Of a DNA stretch of 64,000 bases, positions 16,718 through 26,874 are shown in pieces. Position 1 is the first letter of the stretch. Each line of letters opens with the position of its first letter. Under the pieces are notes generated by a model. That model was not told the origin of the DNA. It made no database searches and saw only the letters and a list, made by a program, of their open reading frames with translations. Both the position numbers and the translations under genes were made by a program. Source of the DNA: CAZCFB01 sp964511535 (lineage in GTDB: Bacteria > Myxococcota_A > Polyangia > GCA-2747355 > CAZCFB01); the NCBI GenBank assembly GCA_964511535.1, contig CAZEFW010000004.1, positions 87,874 to 151,873 of the forward strand, read 5' to 3'.

Positions 16718-16905
16718 GCCTCGACCCAGGCGAGCGAAGCGAGCACCTGGGCTGACTAGCCTGAAGCCTGAAGCCTGAAGCCTGAAGCCGGGACGCGAAG
16801 CGTCCCAGCACGATCCCCCCAAGCCTCAAGCCTCAAGCCTCAAGCCGGGACGCGAAGCGGCCCTTCCTCAAGCCGGGACGCGAAGCGTCCCATCAGATAC
16901 ACTCG
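16718..16905. repeat. AAGCCTC/AAGCCTG heptad array with GAA-loop hairpins
   Basis: The gap between the phosphatase and histidine kinase genes is filled by heptads and four hairpins. The heptads are AAGCCTG at about 16759-16788 and AAGCCTC at about 16821-16845. The hairpins are CCCAGG...CCTGGG at 16725-16751, GGGACGCGAAGCGTCCC at 16790-16806 and 16875-16891, and an imperfect copy at 16847-16863. Each hairpin has a GAA loop inside GCGAAGC, a sequence known to form an unusually stable DNA mini-hairpin. Confidence 0.85.
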
Positions 16906-16913
16906 ATCCCACC

Positions 16914-18368
16914 ATGAAGCGCGCCATCGGCCTCCGCACTCAGCTCCTGGGCGGGCTGACCACGATCATCGTGGTCGCCTCGGTGTCGGTGGGCGTGATC
17001 ACGGTCTGGACCATGCGCCGCCAGGTGGCCCAGATCGAGCTGGAGAACGCCCGCCTGCTGGGCCAATCCCTGGCCAACCTGCTGTCCATCTCCATGCGCG
17101 ACCGGAAAGGCGACCGCCCGGCCCTGCAGCAGGCCGTGGGGGGCATCCCGCTGTCCAGCGCCATCGTGGGCATCGAGGTGGTGGACCGCGAGATGCAGGT
17201 CCTGGTGCGCAGCCACGAGGGCACCAGGCCGCCGCCCGCAGGGGCGGGCCTCGCCGCCGCCATCAACACCCGGGTTCAGGTGGTGCGCCTGCTCCAGGGG
17301 GAGTCCAGCATGCTGGCGGTGAGCACGCCGATCTATGCGCGGGGGGTGCTCACCGGCGGCGTGCGGCTGCACCTGCTGCTCGGCCCCGACCGGTTCGGCT
17401 GGCCGCGGCTGTTCTGGTTGCTGATGGTGGCCAACGGCCTGGTGCTGGTGCTCTTCGTGGCCCTGGTGGTCACGCGATATGTCATCCGCCCCGTGGAGGC
17501 CATGCAGCGCGCGGCGGCCCAGGTAACCGAGGGCGATCTGTCCACCCGCCTGGCCGATGAGGGGGCCCACGAGCTGGCCTCCCTGGCCGGATCATTCAAC
17601 GAGATGGCCGCCGCCGTGCAGGATCAGCTGGAGCGCCTGGAGCGGCAGCGCCAGGAGCTGGCCACCTCGAGGGAGGTGCTGATCCGATCCGAGAAGCTGG
17701 CCTCGGTGGGCCGGCTGGCCGCCGGCGTGGCCCACGAGGTGGGCAACCCGCTGCAGTCCATCGTCGGCTTCACCGAGATCCTGCTGCAGGGGGGCCTGTC
17801 CGGCGAGGAGCGCGCCGACTTCCTGGACCGCGTTCGCCACGAGACCGAGCGCATCCACCGCATCATCCGCGAGCTGCTCGACTTCGCCCGCCCGGTGGAG
17901 GGTGAGCGGGAGGCGGTGCAGGCCAGCCAGGTGGTGGAGCAGTCGATGCAGCTGGTGGGACCCCAAAAGCGCCTGCGCGAGGTGGAGGTGAAGCTCGAGG
18001 GGCTGGCCGACCTGCCCCCCATGGCGGCCAGCGGCCCGCGCCTGATCCAGGTGATGGTCAACCTGCTGCTCAACGCGGCCGACGCCATGGGCGGCAAGGG
18101 CAAGATCACCGTCAGCGGCCAGGCCCCCGGGACGGACGGCATGGTCCAGCTCACCATCAGCAACGACGGGCCCGCCATCCCCGAGGAGCACCGCGACCAG
18201 ATCTTCGACCCCTTCTTCACCACCAAGGACCCGGGCGCGGGCACCGGCCTCGGCCTGGCCGTGGCCACCTCCATCATCGAGTCCCACGGCGGCACCCTGG
18301 AGCTGGCCGAGGCGGACACGCCCACGTTCGTGATCGAGCTACCTGTCTGGGAAGAGCCTGAGACTTGA
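16914..18368 (+). CDS. Sensor histidine kinase (HAMP, NtrB-type catalytic core)
   Basis: 484 residues. Membrane helices at about 13-33 and 168-188 enclose a periplasmic sensor region of about 130 residues. A HAMP linker follows (RPVEAMQRAAAQVTEGDLS). The phosphorylated His274 lies in AAGVAHEVGNPLQSI. The ATPase part has NLLLNAADAM (N box), FDPFFTTKDPGAGTGLGLA (F and G1 boxes). The motif forms place it near NtrB/AtoS-type kinases that often drive sigma-54 response regulators. No response regulator is adjacent, so it is an orphan here. Its last codons (EPET) and stop are made from the CTTGAG repeat that follows. Confidence 0.92.
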   Translation: MKRAIGLRTQLLGGLTTIIVVASVSVGVITVWTMRRQVAQIELENARLLGQSLANLLSISMRDRKGDRPALQQAVGGIPLSSAIVGIEVVDREMQVLVRSHEGTRPPPAGAGLAAAINTRVQVVRLLQGESSMLAVSTPIYARGVLTGGVRLHLLLGPDRFGWPRLFWLLMVANGLVLVLFVALVVTRYVIRPVEAMQRAAAQVTEGDLSTRLADEGAHELASLAGSFNEMAAAVQDQLERLERQRQELATSREVLIRSEKLASVGRLAAGVAHEVGNPLQSIVGFTEILLQGGLSGEERADFLDRVRHETERIHRIIRELLDFARPVEGEREAVQASQVVEQSMQLVGPQKRLREVEVKLEGLADLPPMAASGPRLIQVMVNLLLNAADAMGGKGKITVSGQAPGTDGMVQLTISNDGPAIPEEHRDQIFDPFFTTKDPGAGTGLGLAVATSIIESHGGTLELAEADTPTFVIELPVWEEPET

Positions 18369-18524
18369 GACTTGAGAGACTTGAGACTTGAGACTTGAGA
18401 CTTGAGACTTGAGGGACTTGAGACTTGAGACTTGAGGCTTGAGACTTGAGGGGGAAGTGTCCGGGACTATTTACCCTCGAGCCTCAAGCCTTACAGCCTC
18501 AAGCCGGGCGAGCGCAGCGAGCCC
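18356..18524. repeat. ACTTGAG heptad array with inverted half and terminal hairpin
   Basis: About twelve CTTGAG-containing heptads (18360-18451) are followed by the inverse form (CCTCAAGCC, 18483-18505) and a hairpin GGGCGAGCGCAGCGAGCCC (18506-18524). The hairpin ends flush with the stop codon of the PP2C gene. The region lies between two converging genes, so the arms can pair and could end transcription from both sides. The same composite layout recurs at 34928-35150. Confidence 0.85.
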
Positions 18525-19298
<774 letters not shown>

Positions 19299-19336
19299 TG
19301 CGGCCAAGGCGCGTAACCCTCGATAGTGCGGAAAGA

Positions 19337-19365
19337 AAATTATTACATCGGCATTAAGGTGTCAA
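19337..19365 (-). promoter_or_regulatory. Sigma-70-type promoter for the PP2C gene
   Basis: On the minus strand TTGACA (19365-19360) is followed after exactly 17 bases by TAATTT (19342-19337). The ATG of the phosphatase is 39 bases downstream. This AT-rich patch stands out from its GC-rich surroundings. Confidence 0.65.
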
Positions 19366-19434
19366 TGTTCTGTGCTGGTTATCAGCACCCGGCGAGGCGA
19401 CGGCGTTGCCACCTGTGCTATTAAGGACGGGACC

Positions 19435-20730
19435 ATGAGACGGGCCGAGATCCTGACCATCGGAGACGAGCTGCTACGAGGGGACGTCACCGACACCAAC
19501 GCCAGCTGGCTGGCCACGCGGCTGTGGCGGCTCGGGCTGCCCGTGGTGCGCACCTCCTCTGTGGGGGACGAAGCAGAGGGGCTCACCGCGGCGCTGGCCA
19601 GCACCATGGAGCGCGCGCAGGTGCTGATCCTGTCCGGCGGCCTCGGCCCCACCGACGACGATCGAACCGCCGCGTGCGTGGCCGCGGCAGCAGGGGTAGC
19701 TCTCCAGACCCGCGACGAGGCCCTGCAGGAGCTCAGGCGCCGCTTCGACAGGATCGGCATCGCGCTGACGCCCAACAACGCCAAGCAGGCCAACCTGCCG
19801 GCCGGCGCGCTGCTGGTGCCCAACGACCAGGGCACCGCCCCCGGCTTCGCCCTGGACGCCCGCGGTTGCCTCACCGTGGCCTTGCCGGGCGTGCCCCGGG
19901 AGATGAAGGCCATGTTCGACGGGCATGTGGCGCCGGAGCTGGAGCGCCGGTTCGGCGCCCGGCCGGCCCTGAGCCGCACCCTGAGCTGCTTCGGTATCGG
20001 CGAGTCGCACATCGACCACCGCCTGAGCGGGGCGCTGGGCCGGGTGGATCCTGGATCCACGAAAATATCCATTCATTACCGCACCTCTTTCCCCATCAAC
20101 CGGGTGAACCTGGTGGTGCAGCCGGGGGAGGAGACCACCAGACAAGAGGCCGAAGAGGTGCTGGCCCGGTTCGAGGCCGAGGTGCGCCCGCCCATCGCGC
20201 CCCATGTCTTCGGGACCGACGGCCAGAGCTTCGCCGACGCCGTGGTGCAGGCCCTGACCGAGGAGGACGCCACCGTGGCCCTCGCCGAGTCGTGCACCGG
20301 GGGGCTGACCGGCGATCTCATCACCAGCGCCGCTGGCAGCTCGGCCGTGTTCCAGATGGGCATCGTGGCCTACCACAACGACGTCAAGGCCCGGGAGCTG
20401 GGCGTGCCCGAGGCGCTGCTGGAGCAGCACGGCGCCGTAAGCCAGCCGGTGGTGCAGGCCATGGCGTCCGGCGTGCGGGAGCGAGCCGGTGCCACCTTCG
20501 GGGTCGGCATCTCGGGCATCGCCGGCCCCGGCGGCGGCACCGCCGAAAAGCCCGTGGGCACCGTGCACTTCGCCCTGGCCCACGACGGGGGCGTTGAGCA
20601 CCTGCAGCGCCGCTTCCCCTTCGGGCGCGACCGGGTCAAGTCCATCTCGGCCCACGTGGCGCTGGCCATGGTGCTGCGGCAGCTCGGCCGGCTCGAACTT
20701 CCATCACCCCGCAAGGACAAGAGGGCCTGA
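19435..20730 (+). CDS. cinA: CinA-family protein (nicotinamide-nucleotide amidase / competence-damage protein)
   Basis: 431 residues from the ATG at 19435, chosen because the family starts at RAEILTIGDELLRG and AAGGACGG precedes it. The N-terminal MoCF-like domain has GDVTDTNASWLA and SGGLGPTDDDRT. The C-terminal PncC amidase domain has LAESCTGGLTGDLIT and GIAGPGGGT. The enzyme deamidates NMN and cleans pyridine nucleotides. The order cinA-thpR-recA is common in bacteria; the genes are 3 bases (to thpR) and 73 bases (thpR to recA) apart. Confidence 0.95.
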   Translation: MRRAEILTIGDELLRGDVTDTNASWLATRLWRLGLPVVRTSSVGDEAEGLTAALASTMERAQVLILSGGLGPTDDDRTAACVAAAAGVALQTRDEALQELRRRFDRIGIALTPNNAKQANLPAGALLVPNDQGTAPGFALDARGCLTVALPGVPREMKAMFDGHVAPELERRFGARPALSRTLSCFGIGESHIDHRLSGALGRVDPGSTKISIHYRTSFPINRVNLVVQPGEETTRQEAEEVLARFEAEVRPPIAPHVFGTDGQSFADAVVQALTEEDATVALAESCTGGLTGDLITSAAGSSAVFQMGIVAYHNDVKARELGVPEALLEQHGAVSQPVVQAMASGVRERAGATFGVGISGIAGPGGGTAEKPVGTVHFALAHDGGVEHLQRRFPFGRDRVKSISAHVALAMVLRQLGRLELPSPRKDKRA

Positions 20731-20733
20731 TCC

Positions 20734-21321
20734 ATGAACACCATCCGCACCTTCATCGCGCTGAACCTGCCCGTGACCACCGTGCGCAAGGTGGCGGCCA
20801 TGCAGGCCGACCTGCGCGAGCGCGCGGCCGCGCACGAGGGCCTCAAGGTGGGCTGGGTGCGCGCCCCCAACATGCACGTAACCCTCAAGTTCATCGGCAA
20901 CATCCCCGAGGAGACAGCCTGGATCATCAGGGACAAGTTCCCGCTGGCGCTCGACGGCCACCACCCGCTGCGGCTGCACCTCAAGGGGCTGGGCGCTTTC
21001 CCGTCGGCCGACAAGCCGCGAGTGCTCTGGCTCGGGCTGGAGCAGCAGGACGAGCAGCTGACCGACCTGGCGGGCGCGGTGGACGCCTGGCTGGAAGAGC
21101 TCGGCTTCGAGCCGGAGAAGCGCCCCTTTTCAGCCCACCTCACCCTGGGCAGGGTCAAAAGCGGTAGCGCCGCGGCCCTGCTGGCCGAGCCGGAGCTGGC
21201 CGAGGTGGACCTCGGGCCATGCACCGCGTCGGACGTGGTGTTCTACCGCAGCGTCCTGCAGCGGAAGGGAGCTGAGTACATGCCCCTGGCGCGTATCAAA
21301 ATGGTCCGCCCTGCAAAATAG
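20734..21321 (+). CDS. thpR: RNA 2',3'-cyclic phosphodiesterase
   Basis: 195 residues of the 2H phosphoesterase (LigT) family. Both catalytic HxTx motifs are present: HVTL starting at residue 48 and HLTL at about residue 135. The start FIALNLPV is typical. It opens 2',3'-cyclic phosphate ends of RNA. It lies directly after cinA and before recA, a conserved arrangement. Confidence 0.93.
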   Translation: MNTIRTFIALNLPVTTVRKVAAMQADLRERAAAHEGLKVGWVRAPNMHVTLKFIGNIPEETAWIIRDKFPLALDGHHPLRLHLKGLGAFPSADKPRVLWLGLEQQDEQLTDLAGAVDAWLEELGFEPEKRPFSAHLTLGRVKSGSAAALLAEPELAEVDLGPCTASDVVFYRSVLQRKGAEYMPLARIKMVRPAK

Positions 21322-21364
21322 GGGCGTGACTTTTCCAACGATCCTGGCAGAATGAGGCGCAATA

Positions 21365-21381
21365 CTGAACATCCGCGCAGC
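21365..21381 (+). promoter_or_regulatory. Candidate LexA (SOS) box upstream of recA
   Basis: CTGAACATCCGCGCAGC has the CTG-N10-CAG frame of LexA sites and agrees at 15 of 17 positions with the Myxococcus xanthus LexA consensus as I recall it (CTRHAMRYBYGTTCAGS). It ends 14 bases before the recA ATG, overlapping the region just 5' of the ribosome site. Confidence 0.5.
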
Positions 21382-21394
21382 CAAAGGTGATCTC

Positions 21395-22471
<1,077 letters not shown>

Positions 22472-22543
22472 GAGGCCGGCCTTCATCCCCTCCCGCGCTG
22501 CCTTCCAGGTGGCCTCGCCCTCACCCGCTCTGACCCCGCCGCT

Positions 22544-23875
22544 CTACTCCTCGTCCTCCAGCCACTTGAGCGAAAACCCGGGCCCCAGGCGCACCAGGTC
22601 GAACAGGGTGGCGATGAGCTGCGCCTTGTCGCCGGCGCGGTACGGGTTGTAGTACTCCCAGACGATCTTCTTGGCCGGGTTCACCTCGAAGGCGCGGCCG
22701 TTGAGCGACTCGACGACCAGGGTGTTGCCGTTGGGCAGGCGGCTGGCGACGCCGCACTCGGCCGAGTAGAACGCGCCGTCCTTGCCGCCGCGGTAGGACC
22801 AGACCTCCTTCATGCTCACCGGGTCGAACTCGAGCACGTTGGAGTCGGTGCCGCCCTTCTGGTTGTCGAACAGCAGCATGGTGCCCGAGGGCAGCAGCAC
22901 CGGCTCGTGCTGCTTGCGCCAGCTGCCCTTTTTGGCCCAGACCACCTCGCGCTTCTTGGGATCCACGATGGCGATGGTGTCCAGGTGCAGCACCGAGATG
23001 AGCAGGTTGCCCGCCACGAACGCCGGGTGATTGGCGGCGTGCTTGCCGTCGAGGACCTTGACGCTGTTGGTGTGGAAGATGTCGCCGGAGGTGCGCATCC
23101 CCTTGAGCAGCTCCTTGAACTTCGACGACTCGAAGGTCTCAAGCAGCGACAGGTCGCGCACCAGCTCGCCGTGGGGCGTGAGCCATGAGACGTAGTCCAG
23201 CAGCGCCGGCTCGTCGGGGTCGAGGCGCTCGACGATGCGCGCGCGGCGCGAGAGCACGACGATCTCCCCCGAGGGCTCCACGAAGATGTCGTGGTGCGCG
23301 GGGCGGGCGAAGGCCCACAGCAGGTTCGAGTCGCGGTCCATCTTGACCATGCCGAACCCCTCGTAGATCGCCAGCAGGTCGCCGTTGGGGTAGACATGGG
23401 CCCGCCGGAAGGTGAACGGCCCGGGCCCCTCCACCGGCTCGCGCAGGGCGGGGAACTTCTTGCGCGCGCGCTCGTAGGTGGCGCGCCAGACATGCAGGGT
23501 CTTGCCCTCCATGTCCATGAGCATGGCCTCGGGGCCGTGGCCCGAGAGCACCAGGTTGACCCCCTGGTACGCCATGTCCCTGGCGTTGATGGTCACGCCG
23601 CTCTTGTTGGGCGCCTTGTTATAGCCCGCCAGGTAGGACAGCGACTCCAGCTTGGCCATCTTCGCCTTCTGCTCGGCGGTGAGCGTGGGGTCGTTCTTGT
23701 CGCGCACCGAGTGCCACTTGCCGCGCAGCGCCGCCGCGCCAGCGTCGGGCCGCACCGGCTCGCCCGTGGGGTCCACATGCTCCGGGTCGACGTTGAGCGC
23801 CGCCCACACGCCGGCCCCTGCGAGGGCAATCAGCAGCAGCGTGATGAGGACGAGCTTGGGCGAAACGCGGGCCAT
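22544..23875 (-). CDS. Arylsulfotransferase (ASST)-family-like exported protein
   Basis: 443 residues with an N-terminal signal anchor (KLVLITLLLIALAGAGVWAAL). The body follows the ASST beta-propeller pattern: RPAHHDIFVEPSGEIVVLSRR, DIFHTNSVKVLDG, GNLLISVLHLDTIAIVD, KQHEPVLLPSGTMLLFDN, and RLPNGNTLVVESLNG. In true ASST enzymes a histidine carries the sulfate. HHD or HTNS here may be that site, but I cannot fix it. It would act in the periplasm on phenolic sulfates or may be a non-catalytic propeller relative. The gene converges on recA with a 72-base gap. Confidence 0.72.
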   Translation of the reverse strand: MARVSPKLVLITLLLIALAGAGVWAALNVDPEHVDPTGEPVRPDAGAAALRGKWHSVRDKNDPTLTAEQKAKMAKLESLSYLAGYNKAPNKSGVTINARDMAYQGVNLVLSGHGPEAMLMDMEGKTLHVWRATYERARKKFPALREPVEGPGPFTFRRAHVYPNGDLLAIYEGFGMVKMDRDSNLLWAFARPAHHDIFVEPSGEIVVLSRRARIVERLDPDEPALLDYVSWLTPHGELVRDLSLLETFESSKFKELLKGMRTSGDIFHTNSVKVLDGKHAANHPAFVAGNLLISVLHLDTIAIVDPKKREVVWAKKGSWRKQHEPVLLPSGTMLLFDNQKGGTDSNVLEFDPVSMKEVWSYRGGKDGAFYSAECGVASRLPNGNTLVVESLNGRAFEVNPAKKIVWEYYNPYRAGDKAQLIATLFDLVRLGPGFSLKWLEDEE

Positions 23876-23934
23876 CGGTGTGAAACCTAGCGCATGAACG
23901 GGGGGCGTCGCCAGTCCTGCTCGTGCCTCCTGCC

Positions 23935-24018
23935 CCTGGACCTGTCATCATCTCATTCTGTCATCTCGTCGTTCTGTCATCTCGTCGTTCTGTCATTCGC
24001 CGCTGCGAAGCAGCGGCG
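23935..24018. repeat. Short direct repeats and 9-bp GAA-loop hairpin upstream of the GST gene
   Basis: Three units close to GTCATCTCGTCGTTCT (23943-23997) are followed by CGCCGCTGC-GAA-GCAGCGGCG (23998-24018), a perfect 9-pair stem with a GAA loop. It ends 16 bases before the glutathione S-transferase ATG. Confidence 0.75.
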
Positions 24019-24034
24019 TCCCGGGAGGCTCGCC

Positions 24035-24652
24035 ATGCTCAAGTTCAAGATCTACGGTCCCACCATCTCACGCACCCTGCGCTGCCTCTGGACGGCCGAG
24101 GAGCTCGAGGCTGACTACGAGCAGGTGAACATCGACTTCATGAAAGGGGAGCACGCGCGGCCGCCGTTTTCCGACCTGAACCCGCTGAAGAAGGTGCCGG
24201 CGCTGGAGTTCGGCGGCCTGGTGCTCACCGAATCGGCGGCCATCTGCGCCTTCATCGCGGACCATCACCTGAACCACACGCTGATCCCCGAGCCATGCAC
24301 CAACGAGCGGGCGCTGCACGACATGTGGTCCTGCTTCGTCATCAGCGAACTGGAGCAGCCGCTCTGGACCGCCAGCAAGCACACCTTCGCCCTGCCCGAG
24401 AAGCTGCGCGTGCCCGACATCCTGCCCACCGCCCACAAGGAGTTCCGCCGCCCGGCCGAGGTGCTGGCCGGCGCCCTGGCGGACTCGCCCTACCTGGTGG
24501 GCGACAACTTCACCGTGGCCGACATCCTGGCGGTGCACACGCTGAACTGGGCCAAGCGCGCCGGCTTCGACCTGGGGCACGACCGCCTCGAGGAGTACCG
24601 CAAGCAGCACTCCGCCCGCCCCGCCCTGCGCCGGCTGCTGAAGAAGGACTGA
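24035..24652 (+). CDS. Glutathione S-transferase family protein
   Basis: 205 residues from the ATG at 24035; upstream codons are repeat sequence. The thioredoxin-like N-terminal half has IYGPTISRTLRCLW, NPLKKVPALEFGG and LTESAAICAFIAD, which form the glutathione site. The all-helical C-terminal half ends with YLVGDNFTVADILAVHTLNWA, the GST C-terminal signature. The likely role is conjugation or detoxification. A GGAGGCTCGCC site lies before the start. Confidence 0.88.
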   Translation: MLKFKIYGPTISRTLRCLWTAEELEADYEQVNIDFMKGEHARPPFSDLNPLKKVPALEFGGLVLTESAAICAFIADHHLNHTLIPEPCTNERALHDMWSCFVISELEQPLWTASKHTFALPEKLRVPDILPTAHKEFRRPAEVLAGALADSPYLVGDNFTVADILAVHTLNWAKRAGFDLGHDRLEEYRKQHSARPALRRLLKKD

Positions 24653-24767
24653 GCCCGGCCCCGTGTAACAGAACGCGCCCCCCCCGAGACCGATCCTTGA
24701 AGCGCCGGCCATGTGCCCGTCAGCGACGGCGCGCACCTCCACCTCTGCGCCGGCCAGGAGGTCCCCC

Positions 24768-25985
24768 ATGCCCCGCACCCACGCGCCGTTGGCGGCGCTG
24801 TGCCTGGTCCTGGCCGCCGGCTGTAACGACCTCGGCGGCACACAGCTGCCCCCGGCCCCGCCGCCCAAGCAGGCGACCTATCCCAGCGGCGACCCCGACA
24901 CCTACGCCCATGCCCCCTTGACGCCCACCGACGGCGAGCTGGTGCTCAAGGACCAACAGACCGGCACCACCTTCAACCTGCGCGGCGAGGCCGTGGCCGG
25001 CCCCCTGGCGGCCAAAAAGCGCATGCTGCGCCGCCAGCCCGGGGTGAACATGTTCTGGTTCGCCTGGTCAGTCTTCTTCCCCGGCAGCGAGGTGTGGGGC
25101 CAGAGCAAGAAGGTGCGCGCGGCCCAGCTGCCGGCCAGCAAGACCGGCTCGGCCGGCTGCTTCGGCGGCAAGGACTGCATCCCGTCGCTACCCAACACCG
25201 GCCCCCCGGCCGGCGACCTGCGCTGGACCCTCCCCGGCGAGGCCGGCGCCTCCTACCTGACCGACGCCAGCCTGGTGCTCGGGGTGTTCGTCGACGGCGC
25301 GGCCCGGGCCTACCCCCACAACATCCTCTGGTGGCACGAGATCGCCAACGACTACATCGGCGAGCGCCGCTTCTCGGTCACCCTCTGCCCGCTCACCGGC
25401 TCGGGCGTGGTGTGGGACGCGGGCGCTGACAAGCGCACCTTCGGGGTCAGCGGCAACCTGTTCAACTCCAACCTGGTGATGTACGAGCACCGCACCGGCT
25501 CGCTCTGGCCCCAGCTGTACATGGGCGCGGTGTCGGGCGACGACGGAACCAACAAGGTGTTCCTGCAGCAGCTCCCGTTCGTGGAGATGACCTGGGGACG
25601 CTGGAAGAAGCTGCACCCCAACACCCTGGTGCTCGACCGCACCACCGGCTTCGGCCGCAACTACCGCCAGTACCCGTACGGCAACTACCGAGTGAACCAC
25701 GCCGACACCTTCAAGACCACCTCCCCGCTGCCCGACCCGATGTACAAGAACAAGGAGCTCGGCTTCGGGCTGGTGGACCGCACCACCGGCGCGGCCCGGA
25801 TCTACATGCACAAGGACCTGGCCGCCAAGCTGGGGGGCAGCGGGGGCGTGCTCAACGAGACCTGGAACGGCAAGTCCATCGCCCTGGTGTTCGAAAAGGA
25901 CGCGCAGCTGGCCGCCGCCTTCCTGGCCAAGACCCCCGACGGCACGCTCACATTCGATGCCATCAAGTTCAAGGCTTCGCCGTAG
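24768..25985 (+). CDS. DUF3179 domain lipoprotein
   Basis: 405 residues from the ATG at 24768, preceded by AGGAGG. An ATG 19 codons upstream lacks a signal and is rejected. Lipobox LAAGC gives Cys22 or so. The DUF3179 pattern is clear: LVLGVFVDGAARAYPHNILWWHEIAND, here in parts, then SVTLCPLTGSGVVWD, FGVSGNLFNSNLVMYEHRTGSLWPQ and TWGRWKKLHPNTLVLDRTTG. DUF3179 proteins are exported and of unknown function. The gene overlaps the next by 29 bases, so the two are made together. Confidence 0.87.
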   Translation: MPRTHAPLAALCLVLAAGCNDLGGTQLPPAPPPKQATYPSGDPDTYAHAPLTPTDGELVLKDQQTGTTFNLRGEAVAGPLAAKKRMLRRQPGVNMFWFAWSVFFPGSEVWGQSKKVRAAQLPASKTGSAGCFGGKDCIPSLPNTGPPAGDLRWTLPGEAGASYLTDASLVLGVFVDGAARAYPHNILWWHEIANDYIGERRFSVTLCPLTGSGVVWDAGADKRTFGVSGNLFNSNLVMYEHRTGSLWPQLYMGAVSGDDGTNKVFLQQLPFVEMTWGRWKKLHPNTLVLDRTTGFGRNYRQYPYGNYRVNHADTFKTTSPLPDPMYKNKELGFGLVDRTTGAARIYMHKDLAAKLGGSGGVLNETWNGKSIALVFEKDAQLAAAFLAKTPDGTLTFDAIKFKASP

Positions 25986-26874
25986 CCTCATCCTGCTGGC
26001 CGCCGCGGCCCTGCTGGCGGCGCCCGCGCAGGCCCTGGCGGGCGCGTGGACCCTCGGGCAGGGGGAGCTGAACATCAAGCTGGCGGTCACCTACTGGAGC
26101 GCCAGCCAGAAGTTCGCCTCGGACCAGGACAGCTTCACCCTGCCCGGGGCGAGCGCGGTTCAGCCCGGCGACAGGGTCCCCTTCGATCCGGCCACCGGCG
26201 GCGACCTGCAGGCCGTGGCCACCCTGCTCCAGGCGCGCCTGGGGCTGCTGCGCTGGCTCGACCTCGGGGTCACGGTGCCGCTGGTCTGGACCGACTTCGA
26301 CACGGCGCCGGTGGACAGCGTGGACGGCCGCTTCGGCCTCGGGGATCTGCTGCTCGAGCTGCAGGCGGGGGGCGCCGTGGGCCCGGCCGCCTTCGCCGCC
26401 ACGCTGCTGGTCAAGGCGCCCACCGGCGGCTTCGATCCGTCGGTGTTCTCGGCCCCCATCACCGAGGGGCAGTGGGATGTCCAGCCGGGGCTCTCAGCCG
26501 GGCTGTCGCTGCACCCGTACGGCTACGCCAACATCGCCCTGGGCTGGCGCTTCCGCACGCGCAACGGAGACAACGGCCGCGCCCCCGGCGATGAGCTGCA
26601 CCTGCGGCTCGAGGGCGGGATCGACCTGCCCGCCGGGCTGATGTTAAAGGGCGCCTTCGACGCCCTGGTGGGCTTCGCCGGCGACGCCGACAGCTTCGGC
26701 GTGAGCACGCCGCTGCCCCGCCGGCGGCTCCACGCCCTGGCCGCGGGCGTCCTGTGGCGCTCGCCGGTGGGCCTGACCGCCGAGGTGGAGGCCCGCTTCC
26801 CCGTGGCCGGCGAGGACTACCCCACCGGCGCCCAGCTCAGCGTGGGGATCTCTTATCAGCTGAAGGTGTACTGA
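25957..26874 (+). CDS. Outer-membrane beta-barrel protein (phenol-degradation MetA-like)
   Basis: 305 residues with a signal peptide (LILLAAAALLAAPAQALA). Alternating hydrophobic strands such as LLRWLDLGVTVPLVWTDF, GLGDLLLELQAG, and a last strand ending in SVGISYQLKVY with a terminal aromatic residue fit an outer-membrane barrel of the PF13557-like type. It overlaps the DUF3179 gene by 29 bases at its start. It also overlaps the converging thioredoxin-fold gene by 38 bases at its end. Its cargo is not known. Confidence 0.75.
   Translation: MPSSSRLRRSLILLAAAALLAAPAQALAGAWTLGQGELNIKLAVTYWSASQKFASDQDSFTLPGASAVQPGDRVPFDPATGGDLQAVATLLQARLGLLRWLDLGVTVPLVWTDFDTAPVDSVDGRFGLGDLLLELQAGGAVGPAAFAATLLVKAPTGGFDPSVFSAPITEGQWDVQPGLSAGLSLHPYGYANIALGWRFRTRNGDNGRAPGDELHLRLEGGIDLPAGLMLKGAFDALVGFAGDADSFGVSTPLPRRRLHALAAGVLWRSPVGLTAEVEARFPVAGEDYPTGAQLSVGISYQLKVY

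Noticed and set aside
18356..18451. CRISPR array
   Set aside because: Units are seven bases with no spacers and no cas genes nearby.
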